Below are positions 1 through 7,675 of a stretch of DNA of 36,462 nucleotides, piece by piece. The number at the start of each line of letters is the position of its first letter. The stretch's first letter is position 1. The position numbers and the translations under genes are program-made. This stretch comes from Mesorhizobium sp. Lineage in GTDB: Bacteria > Pseudomonadota > Alphaproteobacteria > Rhizobiales > Rhizobiaceae. The notes below the pieces were generated by a model that was not told the origin of the DNA, made no database searches, and saw only the letters and a program-made list of their open reading frames with translations. The stretch spans positions 1-36,462 of the forward strand of contig NZ_SUEO01000034.1 of the NCBI RefSeq assembly GCF_004962925.1, written 5' to 3'.

Positions 1-2
1 CC

Positions 3-113
3 CTGCTGCTCTATGGTCCCGAGCCGATCCATGAGGGCGAAGCGCTCGCAAAGGCTATCATTGAAACCGTCGAGCGGTTAACTCGTCTAACCGAGGCTAC
101 TCCTCGTCGCTGA
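3..113 (+). CDS. possible C-terminal end of an unidentified gene (partial)
   Basis: An open frame enters from the left edge and ends at TGA 111-113, giving 36 residues with a helical, amphipathic tail (around EALAKAIIETVERLTRLTE). No start is visible and the family is not recognised. It would overlap the end of the convergent DNA ligase gene by about 17 bases, which is tolerable for two convergent genes. It could equally be chance open frame in GC-rich DNA. Confidence 0.3.
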   Translation: MLLYGPEPIHEGEALAKAIIETVERLTRLTEATPRR

Positions 114-993
114 AACCCACTAGCGACGCATGGCGTATGTGGCTGTGGTCGCCGCGGAGATGCTTGACGCGCAGCTTTACACGCGGCCCGACCCACTGCG
201 TTGCAGGCCGTTTCTTCATGCCCTCCGGCGGCGGCCCGGCGTGTTCCCGCACCCGCTTCAACAGCCGCTCCCTCATGTCGCGGCCCAAGGTGATGAACGC
301 CGAGCCGCGATACTTCCCGGAGCCCGGCTCCGCTAAATAGGCGAAGGCTGCCTTGCCAGGCTCGCGCTCGACGCCCAGCAGTTCGAATTCGTCGACCGTG
401 AAGCTCTTGGTCTTCAGCCAGTTCGAGGTCGGGCCGCTGCGATATTTGCTGTCGGGCCGCTTCGATACAATGCCCTCAAGCTCGACCTGCTCGACGAGAT
501 AGAAGATCGATTTGGCGTCGCCAGGCATAGCCTCGCTGAACTGGATCCGGCTGTTCGGCTTGATGATGCCGGAGAGAATTTCGCGACGCGACTCGCAGCC
601 GATGTCGCGCAGATCCTGGCCGTTCAGGTGTAGAATGTCGAAGGCGCAGAGATACATGGCATAGGGATTGTTGTGGACCGCATTCTGGAGCGCATTGAAG
701 TCGGGCATGCCGGCAATGTTGGTGACGAGCGCCTCGCCGTCGATGATGGCCTTCTCGACGGCGAGCTCCCTCGCCGCCTCCACGATGCCCAGGTATTTGC
801 GCGTCCAGTCCTTGCCGGTTTTGGTATAGACGCGAATATCCTCGGGGCTGTTGATGACCACCTGGGCACGGTAGCCATCGAGCTTGATCTCATGAATCCA
901 GTTGTCCCCCTCGGGCGGCTTGGCCACCAACTTGGGCTCCATCGGGGGGATGAACCTCAGCCGGCCGGTACCGGCATCTGCCCGCCTAAGCAT
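97..993 (-). CDS. stand-alone ATP-dependent DNA ligase domain (LigD/LigC type)
   Basis: 298-aa protein matching the ligase domain of bacterial non-homologous end-joining ligases, which seal DNA nicks through a lysyl-AMP intermediate. Seen: adenylation motif I around EIKLDGYR (Lys nucleophile near residue 37), motif III-like DGEALV, FDILHLNG, motif IV LEGIVSKR, and motif V SNWLKTK, followed by an OB-fold-like C-terminus with LGVEREPGKAAFAYL. Full LigD proteins (about 800 aa) also carry polymerase and phosphoesterase domains; neither is present and no Ku gene is in the window, so this is a single-domain accessory ligase. Start: ATG at 993; an internal ATG at 942 (MEPKLV) is an alternative. It is divergent from the DUF3606 gene, sharing a short promoter region of about 70 bases. 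Confidence 0.9.
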   Translation of the reverse strand: MLRRADAGTGRLRFIPPMEPKLVAKPPEGDNWIHEIKLDGYRAQVVINSPEDIRVYTKTGKDWTRKYLGIVEAARELAVEKAIIDGEALVTNIAGMPDFNALQNAVHNNPYAMYLCAFDILHLNGQDLRDIGCESRREILSGIIKPNSRIQFSEAMPGDAKSIFYLVEQVELEGIVSKRPDSKYRSGPTSNWLKTKSFTVDEFELLGVEREPGKAAFAYLAEPGSGKYRGSAFITLGRDMRERLLKRVREHAGPPPEGMKKRPATQWVGPRVKLRVKHLRGDHSHIRHASLVGFSDEE

Positions 994-1064
994 GGAACCT
1001 AGTCTAGGTCACCGGCGTATATTAGCCAGAGCGCACATAACGAAATTCCAAAAGGATGTGCGAT

Positions 1065-1253
1065 ATGGCTGACGACAAGAGCAAACGCGACTTCCGTGAC
1101 CGCAACAAGGTATCGTCGGACGATGATTATGAGGTGAACTTTTTCGCTCTGCAGAACAACATCACGCCAGAGCAGGTGCGCGAGCTGATCCGCAAGCACG
1201 GCAGCGATCGGGCAACCCTAACCGAGGCCGCGAAGGCATTGCCGGCACAATGA
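1065..1253 (+). CDS. DUF3606 domain protein
   Basis: 62-aa small protein starting MADDKSKRDFRDR, with the core YEVNFFALQNNITPEQVRELI and a C-terminal helix. This matches the DUF3606 family, short soluble proteins of unknown function common in rhizobia, often in several copies per genome. The start at 1065 is preferred over the in-frame ATG at 1056 because AAAGGA at 1051-1055 then sits at a normal ribosome-binding distance. It is divergent from the ligase gene. No function can be assigned. Confidence 0.85.
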   Translation: MADDKSKRDFRDRNKVSSDDDYEVNFFALQNNITPEQVRELIRKHGSDRATLTEAAKALPAQ

Positions 1254-1575
1254 TGACCAAACTCTCAGACCTGGGGCAGCCGATCGCCGGCACGCGACAC
1301 GGCGAGCCCGTGATGCATGAGGGATCATTTCTATTCCTGCCCGACCTGTGGCCAGGCATGGTCACAGTCGTCTGGAGTTCGATTAGCCGAGGCGGGAGGA
1401 GATCGGACTGCGTTACCGGCCGCCCACCGTCCCCGGGCTGTCACCGGCGGTGCTCACATTCTCCCAAGTGAACAGATCGTGATTCCGCAGGAGCTGCGGC
1501 AACAAAATGGCGTTGCCGGCGTTGCGATTGATCCTGTCGCACGGAAGGAGAATCCGATAGGCGACGAGGAAATAG

Positions 1576-1785
1576 ATTCGAAGAAAGCTATTTCGAAGCA
1601 AATCCGCGCGCGTCTCAGAAAGAGCGCCGACCAGGAAGCGCTATGGCGCCCTATCAAGGACGAGTCAAAAACACTTCTATATCTGTGTGATATGCGGACA
1701 AGAAGTCGACATGCGGCAGCTTGCCGAAGTCTTTTATCACGAGGAGCCCGGCCATCAGCCGTTTGGATATGACAAAGGTACCTAA
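1576..1785 (+). pseudogene. remnant of a small CxxC protein
   Basis: A frame open between TAG at 1573 and TAA at 1783 ends in HFYICVICGQEVDMRQLAEV followed by FYHEEPGHQPFG. The pattern CxxCGQ-(V)D-R-(L)-x-VF-HEE-H resembles small metal-binding-like proteins seen in rhizobial genomes; this is recognition of a pattern, not a database match. There is no ATG, GTG or TTG in frame before the CxxC motif, so the gene appears to have lost its start or its 5' end. The CxxC and HEExxH-like spacing could form a metal site, but no function is claimed. Confidence 0.35.
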
Positions 1786-1819
1786 AACGCCTCTCAACCG
1801 GTCCCAGCAGCTGTTTGGG

Positions 1820-1876
1820 GAAACAAAAAGCCGTCGCACAGGAGAGCAACGGGGGATCAAGCGGTCACCCGCGCGG
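1820..1876 (+). repeat. diverged repeat copy 1 (GAAACAAAAA ... AGCGGTCACC)
   Basis: Begins GAAACAAAAA, contains a short imperfect stem (CCGTCGC paired with GCAACGG), and ends GATCAAGCGGTCACC then GCGCGG. It aligns along about 57 bases with the segment at 2600-2660, with scattered substitutions and single-base indels. Confidence 0.5.
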
Positions 1877-1935
1877 AGTTGGACAGGCTCTGCCCGGTGG
1901 GTGAATCGTGATTCCGCTCCGGCTCGGCAACCACC

Positions 1936-2244
1936 TCAATCTGGTAGTGCGGACCCTAGGACGCCTAGGAGCAACAGCACAGAAAGCGCCAAGAAAGCCA
2001 ACAGCATGATGGGTGTTGCGTTGGGGAAGTCGGCCGTGATCGCATGGGCCGGCTGAGCTTCAAAAGCTCCACTTCCGTCGTCGATCAGCGCGTCTTTCCG
2101 CTGGCTCCTCCTCATCCCATGGGACGGAAGCCCAAGCTTCTTCATGCTCCAAATTCTGGCCGAGATGTCTCCTGCAATTACCGGATCATCGGACAGATGG
2201 CCTGCAAGCCACTCAGGAAGGCTTTCGTCACCGCGCTCGCCCAT
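1936..2244 (-). CDS. hypothetical protein with one C-terminal membrane helix
   Basis: 102-aa frame with a charged N-terminal part (starts MGERGDESLPEWLAGHLSDD) and a single strong hydrophobic segment near the C-terminus (IMLLAFLALSVLLLLGVLGS, about residues 79-98), leaving only a few residues behind it, as in a tail-anchored protein. AAGG lies about 10 bases upstream of the ATG at 2244. I do not recognise the family. It could be genuine (helix-like N-terminus, plausible codon use) or a chance frame; no neighbour gives context. Confidence 0.4.
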   Translation of the reverse strand: MGERGDESLPEWLAGHLSDDPVIAGDISARIWSMKKLGLPSHGMRRSQRKDALIDDGSGAFEAQPAHAITADFPNATPIMLLAFLALSVLLLLGVLGSALPD

Positions 2245-2479
2245 GGCACCGTAACCTTACGCTTTTACTCTACTTTTAGACTTAACTATTTCAATCTACT
2301 ACCATCGGTTGCGGCAAGCAAGTGTGGGATATTTCTTGGAATTTCCGACAACGAAACGCTCTGTTTGAAAAGCCCGCGCCTCCGGGAGAGGTCGCGGCAA
2401 AGGTCTGTTGGCACCAGAGAGACTGACCCAGTGTTAGTCTGGAGACGGTCCACGACTAGCGCATCGGCCAAATAGATGA

Positions 2480-2513
2480 AGCCCGCGCCCCACGGAGGGG
2501 AGGGACGCGGGCT
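2480..2513. repeat. hairpin, 8-bp perfect arms
   Basis: AGCCCGCG (2480-2487) is the exact reverse complement of CGCGGGCT (2506-2513). The loop itself contains CCCC and GGGG separated by ACGGA, so the stem could extend inward. It is followed by a second stem-bearing repeat about 90 bases downstream. There is no T-run, so it is not a classical terminator; a structured RNA or a mobile palindromic element remnant is possible. Confidence 0.6.
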
Positions 2514-2599
2514 GATCGGGAAGGAAACCGATCTTGCAGCATTGGTTCAAAAGAGAGCTGCAGGAGGCGAACGTCCTGGCCGTGCCAGTGTTCCATATG

Positions 2600-2660
2600 G
2601 AAACAAAAAACCCGCCGCAAAGGCGAGCGACGGGGCGATCAAAGCGGTCACCGAGCGCGG
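2600..2660 (+). repeat. diverged repeat copy 2 (GAAACAAAAA ... AGCGGTCACC)
   Basis: Aligns with 1820-1876. It contains the stem CCCGCCGC / GCGACGGG (one mismatch) around an 8-base loop, then GATCAAAGCGGTCACC and GCGCGG. In both copies the stem keeps most pairs although the sequence differs, which hints that the structure, not only the sequence, is retained. Confidence 0.5.
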
Positions 2661-2753
2661 GGTGAACGGGCTTTGCTCAGTTCGCGGACCGTGAAAAATG
2701 ATAGGCTGCCGGCAGCGTCGCGTCTGCCAACCGGCGGTTGGAAGGATCGAGCG

Positions 2754-3002
2754 CTAGTTAGAGGAGCGTAGCAAAATACCCTCCTCCTCGGCAGCAGCCT
2801 CGAAGGCCTTCCTTACGTCGTTGGGCGTGCGCTCGCCTTCAATGAGAGCCATGCAGACCTCAATGGCCTCTTTCCACTTAGGTCCCCGCTTCGTCCACTT
2901 CATGAGTTCCACGGCGGCACCCTCTACATTGGTGCAGACGTAAGTGAGCCTAGGTTGGTCGGTTTCGATATAGACCGGAGGGTGAAACCAATGGAGAGCC
3001 AT
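2754..3002 (-). CDS. DUF982 protein, copy 1
   Basis: 82-aa protein of the DUF982 family (small proteins of unknown function, abundant in Rhizobium and Mesorhizobium). Seen: N-terminal MALHWFHPPVYIET, central LMKWTKRGPKWKEAIEVC, and helical C-terminus VRKAFEAAAEEE. It is the last of three tandem copies read on the minus strand; the stop of copy 2 and the start of this gene are 8 bases apart, with GGAGG in the gap as ribosome-binding site, so they are translated from one transcript. No function is known. Confidence 0.88.
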   Translation of the reverse strand: MALHWFHPPVYIETDQPRLTYVCTNVEGAAVELMKWTKRGPKWKEAIEVCMALIEGERTPNDVRKAFEAAAEEEGILLRSSN

Positions 3003-3010
3003 GATACCTC

Positions 3011-3259
3011 CTACTCGGGCGAGAGATACATCTCCGTCTCCTTAGCGGCAGCCACGAAAGCCTTTCGTATGACATGAGGGTCAATCGGATCGCCCTCCAG
3101 TGCTGACAGGCAGAGGGTCCACGCCTTGTGCCAGTGAGGTCCTCTCCGGGTCCACCTCTTGAGCTGCTCAAGGGCTGCCCTCGTATTGTTGCAGCCATGC
3201 CTGACACCGTCCGTTTCAGTCTTCACGAACACCGGAGGGACGAACCAAAGAGTTGCCAT
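3011..3259 (-). CDS. DUF982 protein, copy 2
   Basis: 82-aa intact DUF982 paralogue (MATLWFVPPVFVKTET, LKRWTRRGPHWHKAW, VIRKAFVAAAKE). It keeps the same layout as copy 1. Its upstream junction (GAGTAGGAGGTATCATGGC) is nearly identical to the junction before copy 1, showing the unit was duplicated together with its ribosome-binding site. It probably forms one transcript with copy 1. Function unknown. Confidence 0.87.
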   Translation of the reverse strand: MATLWFVPPVFVKTETDGVRHGCNNTRAALEQLKRWTRRGPHWHKAWTLCLSALEGDPIDPHVIRKAFVAAAKETEMYLSPE

Positions 3260-3268
3260 GATACCTCC

Positions 3269-3481
3269 TACTCAGGCGAGAGATGGCTTGTCGGACCACT
3301 TGGGGCGACACTCTGTCCTCGAACGCTTCAACGCAGGAGTGGACCGCTTTCGTCCACTTCGGCTCCTTTGTGTCCCACGCCATGAGTTCCTCGGCGACTC
3401 CCTCGACGTGGCTTACCCATGGCGAATGCCCGGACGTTTCGCCTTCACGTAATACGGGGGAGAGAACCAGAGGAGACTCAT
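3269..3481 (-). pseudogene. DUF982 copy 3, broken by two lesions
   Basis: Reading from ATG at 3481 gives MSLLWFSPPYYVKAKRPGIR then a premature TAA at 3413-3415. The rest of the domain (HVEGVAEELMAWDTKEPKW and onward) continues in a different frame, consistent with loss of one base near 3411-3420. A second lesion removes most of the C-terminal helix: the reading passes from VVRQA straight to the region that should encode the final LSPE, out of frame and about 36 bases short relative to copies 1 and 2. The final LSPE plus stop and the junction to copy 2 are still recognisable at 3269-3285. A frame starting at 3506 runs through the middle but has a non-homologous N-terminus. Confidence 0.8.
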
Positions 3482-3586
3482 GAGAGGTAACTATTGGGAT
3501 GCTCACATGTTTGGTAGAGGCGGGATCACAGCGGCGGCTCGGTCGATCTCTCTGACCGGGGCCTCATTTCCGGTCATGCAAGTCGC

Positions 3587-3844
3587 CTACCGCCCCAGCG
3601 CTTGTTTCGAAACCGACAGAAGTTCTTCCTCGTCCACCATTCCGGCCATGTAATTGGCAATAGTTCGGGACGCGAGCGATTCGCGCCGTTGTTCCGATTG
3701 GCCGTCAATCTTCAAACGATTGAACACGCGGCCAAGCAGCGCCAGCTCAGACGGATTGAAAACACCGGCAGCCTCGGCCTTTCGTTCAATCGGCATCAGC
3801 AAGCCGCCTAACGGCATATTCCTTTGATCAGATTTTACTAACAC
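3587..3844 (-). CDS. hypothetical 85-aa protein
   Basis: Soluble, helical small protein with the segment GVFNPSELALLGRVFNRLKI in the middle, a pattern I associate with short rhizobial proteins of unknown function. The C-terminus (VDEEELLSVSKQAL) is acidic and helical. Internal Met codons near residues 10 and 17 are alternative starts. A perfect inverted repeat lies just upstream at 3847-3876. No function is assigned. Confidence 0.6.
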   Translation of the reverse strand: MLVKSDQRNMPLGGLLMPIERKAEAAGVFNPSELALLGRVFNRLKIDGQSEQRRESLASRTIANYMAGMVDEEELLSVSKQALGR

Positions 3845-3846
3845 AA

Positions 3847-3876
3847 GGGCGCGAGATGATCGATCTGCTCGCGCCC
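3847..3876. repeat. perfect 9-bp inverted repeat
   Basis: GGGCGCGAG (3847-3855) and CTCGCGCCC (3868-3876) are exact reverse complements around a 12-base loop. A second, smaller stem (GCCGG/CCGGC) follows and then AAGCGGTC, a word also seen at the ends of the repeats near 1860 and 2640. It sits directly before the start of the 85-aa minus-strand gene, so it could be an operator, a 5' leader hairpin or a repeat remnant. Confidence 0.55.
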
Positions 3877-3970
3877 CTACACCTGCATGCTGCCGGCCGC
3901 ATTAAACCGGCCAAGCGGTCTGATCGACCTACACGTCTCACCGCTTCTTGAGGGCGGAATACGCTTGCAT

Positions 3971-4849
3971 TCAGCTCCAGGCGTGGCTGGCCAATCCATA
4001 AACCCAAGGTCTGTTGCTTTCCCGGTTCAGGAACCGGCGGCCTTTGGACATTGTCGTCACGGTCTCGTCAATTCCGAGGCCGCTGTGCTGTAGAAACTCT
4101 GCAAACACGCCATCCCTCTCGCGCGAATCGACGCGCGCGAATCGACCTGCCAGCTTCTTCAGATGGACGGCTGTGAGATGAACCGCGTCCTGGTCGCTCC
4201 GAGCCACAATGGGGCCAATTACATGGCCGCGCCCGAACTCACGACACATGGAATAGCCAACGACCTCGCCGCCACGACTCAAAGTGACGATTGAGGCATC
4301 CTCCGAGAGCAACGCAAGCAGCCTTGCACGGTTTGTCCCGAATGCGCGCGCGTCCAGCGCGGTGATCTCGCCGAGCCTGTCGCTGGGCAGCTCATTTAGT
4401 TCACCATCGAGAGCTGGCATCGGCGGGAGTGTTTGTGGGACCTGTCCCTGGCGCATATAGACGATCGCCTCGCTCGTGAAGTCGAGTGAAACATAGAGTG
4501 GATAGGCGGCATGGGTTGCGTTCAGGGCCAGGTTGCGATCTCCGCACCGCTCGAGGACCTGGTCCATAAGCCATCGGCCACCTCCCTGCGCCTGTATGCG
4601 GGGCGTCGTGATCACCAGGCCAATGGTGGCAAAGTCGTCCCCATGGGGAAACCACATCGCGCTCCCGAAAACGCGCCCGATACCATCAACGGCGACGATG
4701 CCGTGGCCGGCGCGACGCAGAACGTCCCAGTCCTTGGGCCGATGCGGCCAGCGGACGGAAATCGATAGTGCATGCAGCAGCTCAACGTCGACATCATTGA
4801 TGTCCCGCGCGACCAGTTCGAAAGACTTCAGGCGCACTGATCTCTGCAT
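3971..4849 (-). CDS. two-domain GNAT N-acetyltransferase, paralogue 1
   Basis: 292-aa protein with an N-terminal GNAT acetyl-CoA-binding domain (RWPHRPKDWDVL near residue 34, acceptor-loop motif PRIQAQGGGRWLMDQVL near residue 85) and a second GNAT-like C-terminal domain (GEVVGYSMCREFGRGHVIGP), ending in YGLASHAWS. The two-domain layout resembles the YitH/Acetyltransf_18 type. Such enzymes transfer an acyl group from acyl-CoA to an amine; the acceptor is unknown. Two more paralogues (11339-12181, 25341-26207) share the W-P-(H/Y)-R-x-x-D-W signature and the same C-terminal ending. This copy is transcribed away from the argE-like operon, sharing a 214-base intergenic region with it. No good ribosome-binding site is seen at 4849. 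Confidence 0.88.
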   Translation of the reverse strand: MQRSVRLKSFELVARDINDVDVELLHALSISVRWPHRPKDWDVLRRAGHGIVAVDGIGRVFGSAMWFPHGDDFATIGLVITTPRIQAQGGGRWLMDQVLERCGDRNLALNATHAAYPLYVSLDFTSEAIVYMRQGQVPQTLPPMPALDGELNELPSDRLGEITALDARAFGTNRARLLALLSEDASIVTLSRGGEVVGYSMCREFGRGHVIGPIVARSDQDAVHLTAVHLKKLAGRFARVDSRERDGVFAEFLQHSGLGIDETVTTMSKGRRFLNRESNRPWVYGLASHAWS

Positions 4850-5063
4850 TTCAGTCGATCCGTTCCTTCACCCAGCCGGAGTCCGCGAAGGTTCCCCAGG
4901 GTCTTTTGCCCTACCATCGCACCGGAAGGCCAGCAGGTTTCGCTGCTTCGAGGCACTTTTTCGCAATCTTCAGCCAAAGCACGACGCGATTCGGCAGGGA
5001 ACACTGCTGCCTACGGCTAGGCTGGTCGCACCCGGTGATAGTGTGCAAGCAGAGCGGACCGCC

Positions 5064-6188
5064 ATGAACGTGGAAGAAATCCTCGCGACCCTGATTGCAT
5101 TTCCCTCTGTTGTGGGCACGCCAAACGGCGCGATCGTCGATTGGATCCGCGACTACTGTCAGGCAGCAGGAGCCGAGGTGACGGTTCTCCCCGGTCCCGA
5201 GGGCGACCGGTCCAACCTCTTCGTCACGATCGGCCCGCGCGAGGGTCGGGGCTACATCATCTCCGGACATGTGGATGTGGTGCCGGCCGGCGAGCCGGAA
5301 TGGAGCTCGGATCCATTTGTTCTGCGCCGCGAGGGCGGCAGGCTTTACGGCCGCGGCACCACCGACATGAAGGGCTTTCTCGCCTGTGCGTTGGCCGCGC
5401 TCCCAGGACTTGCGGCGATGAACCTGCGGCAACCAATTCATCTCGCATTCTCCTACGACGAAGAGGTGGGGTGCCGTGGCGTGCCGCATCTCTTAGCTGC
5501 GTTGCCAGGCCTATGCGAGAGGCCGCTTGGCGCGATTGTCGGCGAGCCGAGCCGGATGCAGCCGGTGCGCGCGCACAAGGGGAAGGCCGCCGCGCGGCTC
5601 GAGGTGATCGGGCGATCCGGCCATTCGTCTCGCCCCGATCTCGGACTCAATGCCGTGCACGCCATGGCCGGATTCATCACGCACGCCGTGGCCTATGGCC
5701 AATCCCTTGCCGAAGGACCGCTCGATCAAGATTTCGAGCCCCCATATTCTTCGTTGCAGGTGGGCGTCATCGCCGGTGGACAGGCGGTCAACATCATCGC
5801 TGGCCACTGCACTGCCGATATCGAGGTACGTGCCGTGCCGGGCGTTTCTCCATCCTCCCTGCTTGAGCCGGTCAAGGCCGGGCTTTTTGCCCTGCGCGAC
5901 AGCGGATTCGAGGTAATTTGGCACGAGTTGAGTTCCTATCCCGGCCTTGCACCCGCGAAGGGGAGTGAGCTAGCGGCGGTTCTGATCGAGCTGACGGGGC
6001 AGGAGCCGCTCACAGCGGTCAGTTACGGCACGGAGGCCGGGCTTTATCAGCAGGCCGGTATCGATGCGATCATTTGCGGCCCCGGCGACATTGGCCGTGC
6101 TCACCGTGCCGACGAATATATCGAGACCGGTGAACTCGCTGCTTGCCGGAAGATGATCCACGGGCTCGGCGCGCGTCTCGCGGCCTGA
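5064..6188 (+). CDS. argE: acetylornithine deacetylase-like M20 peptidase/deacylase
   Basis: 374-aa zinc-dependent amidohydrolase of the M20/ArgE family, which removes N-acetyl (or other N-acyl) groups from amino acids. Seen: SGHVDVVP (His69, Asp71), GRGTTDMKG (Asp101), YDEEVGCRG (Glu133/Glu134), GEPS (Glu161) and C-terminal GRAHRADEY (His347), the full metal-ligand and catalytic set; the middle is the dimerisation domain with [12 protein letters not shown]. The frame is open far upstream (from 4533) but the homology begins at [10 protein letters not shown], so ATG 5064 is chosen. It heads an operon with the hydroxyacid dehydrogenase (16-base gap) and cupin. In this setting it more likely deacylates a catabolic intermediate than serves arginine synthesis; that is inference. 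Confidence 0.88.
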   Translation: MNVEEILATLIAFPSVVGTPNGAIVDWIRDYCQAAGAEVTVLPGPEGDRSNLFVTIGPREGRGYIISGHVDVVPAGEPEWSSDPFVLRREGGRLYGRGTTDMKGFLACALAALPGLAAMNLRQPIHLAFSYDEEVGCRGVPHLLAALPGLCERPLGAIVGEPSRMQPVRAHKGKAAARLEVIGRSGHSSRPDLGLNAVHAMAGFITHAVAYGQSLAEGPLDQDFEPPYSSLQVGVIAGGQAVNIIAGHCTADIEVRAVPGVSPSSLLEPVKAGLFALRDSGFEVIWHELSSYPGLAPAKGSELAAVLIELTGQEPLTAVSYGTEAGLYQQAGIDAIICGPGDIGRAHRADEYIETGELAACRKMIHGLGARLAA

Positions 6189-6204
6189 AGGAAGGGCGGT
6201 TTCC

Positions 6205-7128
6205 ATGGCGTTTCTTTTCAATTCCGATGCCGCGCGTGCTGCGGTGTTCCGCGAGATATTCGCGCGCGAGCTCCCGGAGCTGGAATTCTTCCATTCCGGC
6301 GAGGAGATGGAGCCGGAGAAGGTGCGCTATCTCATTACCTGGACGGTGCCGGACGAGATCTCGCGCTACCGCAATTTGGAAGTGCTGTTTTCCATCGGAG
6401 CGGGCGTCGACCAGTTCAAGCAGGACGTGGTGCCAAGCCATGTGAAGCTTGTGCGCATGGTCGAGGATGGCATCATACGCATGATGCAGGAATACGTCGC
6501 GCTCGGCGTGTTGGCGCTCCACCGGGAGATTCCCGCCTATCTCGAGCAGCAGAAAAGGTGCCTCTGGCAACCGATTGCCGCTCGACAGGCGGCCGAACGC
6601 CGGGTTGGCTTCCTCGGCCTTGGCATGCTGGCGCAGGCGGCTATCGAGCGCCTGAAGCCGTTCGAATTTCCGCTTGCCGGGTGGAGCCGCAGCGAAAAGC
6701 GGACAGAGGGCGTCGCCTGTTTTCATGGCGCGGACCAACTCGCGCGCTTTCTGAAGCAAACGGATATTCTCGTCTGCCTGCTGCCGCTGACGGAACAAAC
6801 GCGCGGCATGCTCGATGCAAAGCTCTTCGACCTACTGCCCGCCGGGGCGCGGCTGCTGCATCTCGGCAGGGGTCCGCAACTCGACCAGGCTGCGCTGATC
6901 GACGCGCTCGACACCGGTCACGTATCTGCGGCGATGCTTGATGTAACTGATCCAGAACCGCTCCCGGAAGACCATCCGCTGTGGTCGCATCCGAAGGTGA
7001 CGATAACGCCGCACATTGCCTCGGTGACGCAACCGCATACGGCGGCGCAATCCGCCGTGGACAATATCCGGCGCCACCGCGCCGGGAAGGCTCTGATCGG
7101 CCTCGTCGATCGGACGCTCGGCTACTAA
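6205..7128 (+). CDS. D-isomer-specific 2-hydroxyacid dehydrogenase (glyoxylate/hydroxypyruvate reductase A type)
   Basis: 307-aa NAD(P)-dependent oxidoreductase of the GhrA branch, interconverting 2-keto and D-2-hydroxy acids such as glyoxylate/glycolate and hydroxypyruvate/glycerate. Seen: Rossmann glycine motif [13 protein letters not shown] (about residue 134), catalytic Arg in [11 protein letters not shown] (about 223), Glu in [15 protein letters not shown] (about 250) and His in [10 protein letters not shown] (about 271). Length is normal for GhrA. It is second in the operon after the ArgE-like gene and 14 bases before the cupin. Its place beside two tartrate dehydrogenase-like genes suggests a role with hydroxy/keto C3-C4 acids. 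Confidence 0.88.
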   Translation: MAFLFNSDAARAAVFREIFARELPELEFFHSGEEMEPEKVRYLITWTVPDEISRYRNLEVLFSIGAGVDQFKQDVVPSHVKLVRMVEDGIIRMMQEYVALGVLALHREIPAYLEQQKRCLWQPIAARQAAERRVGFLGLGMLAQAAIERLKPFEFPLAGWSRSEKRTEGVACFHGADQLARFLKQTDILVCLLPLTEQTRGMLDAKLFDLLPAGARLLHLGRGPQLDQAALIDALDTGHVSAAMLDVTDPEPLPEDHPLWSHPKVTITPHIASVTQPHTAAQSAVDNIRRHRAGKALIGLVDRTLGY

Positions 7129-7142
7129 AAAGGAAACCTCAC

Positions 7143-7499
7143 ATGTCACTTCTGATCACTGTCGACACAAATCCCGCCTTCACGCCGAAGGAAGCATTGC
7201 CGCTGCCGGAGCGGCTCATTTCCGGCACTCCGTCCTTCAAGACCTGGGCGCAGGATGCCTCGAAAGGTGAGAAGGTTCTGACCGGCGTCTGGGAGGCGAC
7301 GCCCGGCGAGACGCATTCGATCAAGGGCACCAACTACGAGTTCTGCCACATCATTTCGGGTGTGATCGAAATCGAGGAGAAGGGGGGCGAGACGAAGACC
7401 TATCGCGCCGGCGACAGCTTCGTGATGAAGCCCGGTTTCATCGGCGTCTGGCGCACGATCGAGACCGTGCGCAAGATCTACGTCTGCGTTTATGACTGA
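7143..7499 (+). CDS. cupin domain protein (DUF861/EutQ-like)
   Basis: 118-aa single-cupin protein. Seen: GVWEATPGETHS followed by YEFCHIISGVIEIEE and a second half RAGDSFVMKPGFIGVWRTIE, the two-motif cupin beta-barrel pattern. Proteins of this type occur beside catabolic dehydrogenases and ABC operons and may bind a small ligand or act as isomerases; the function here is not known. ATG 7143 follows AAAAAGGAAACCTCAC, a good ribosome-binding site. It is third in the operon and is followed by a 176-base gap. Confidence 0.85.
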   Translation: MSLLITVDTNPAFTPKEALPLPERLISGTPSFKTWAQDASKGEKVLTGVWEATPGETHSIKGTNYEFCHIISGVIEIEEKGGETKTYRAGDSFVMKPGFIGVWRTIETVRKIYVCVYD

Positions 7500-7675
7500 G
7501 TTCAATGCTCAAGGTCCGGCCGAATAGAGCGCGCGGCGGTTCCAGAACAATCGACTTTCCAAGTTCCGCCTGCCGCGGTTCGACGCCGTCGGGTGGCTCA
7601 TCCTCGACGGAAAATGCGGCGCGCGGTCCATTATTGTTCCGATGAAACGCTAGTGCGAATGAGGACCTCCATCAA

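Larger units (their letters stand above)
1254..1935. other. weakly coding stretch with no convincing intact gene
   Basis: Several short overlapping frames are open here but none combines a ribosome-binding site with a recognisable fold. A 151-aa plus-strand frame (1317-1772) begins with a CxxC motif (YSCPTCGQAW) but then turns low-complexity and arginine-rich. A better protein-like segment lies in another frame at 1576-1785 and is listed separately. The stretch looks like decayed intergenic DNA. Confidence 0.5.
2245..2753. other. intergenic stretch with hairpins, no clear gene
   Basis: About 500 bases without a convincing gene. It starts AT-richer (2255-2310) and then carries a strong hairpin (2480-2513) and a repeat copy with a second stem (2600-2660). 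A 72-aa plus-strand frame (2476-2694) runs through the hairpins and is probably not translated. The AT-rich part may hold the promoter of the minus-strand gene ending at 1936. Confidence 0.5.

Noticed and set aside
2044..2475. 143-aa plus-strand frame
   Set aside because: Antisense to the small membrane-helix frame and runs through AT-rich intergenic DNA with no recognisable motif.
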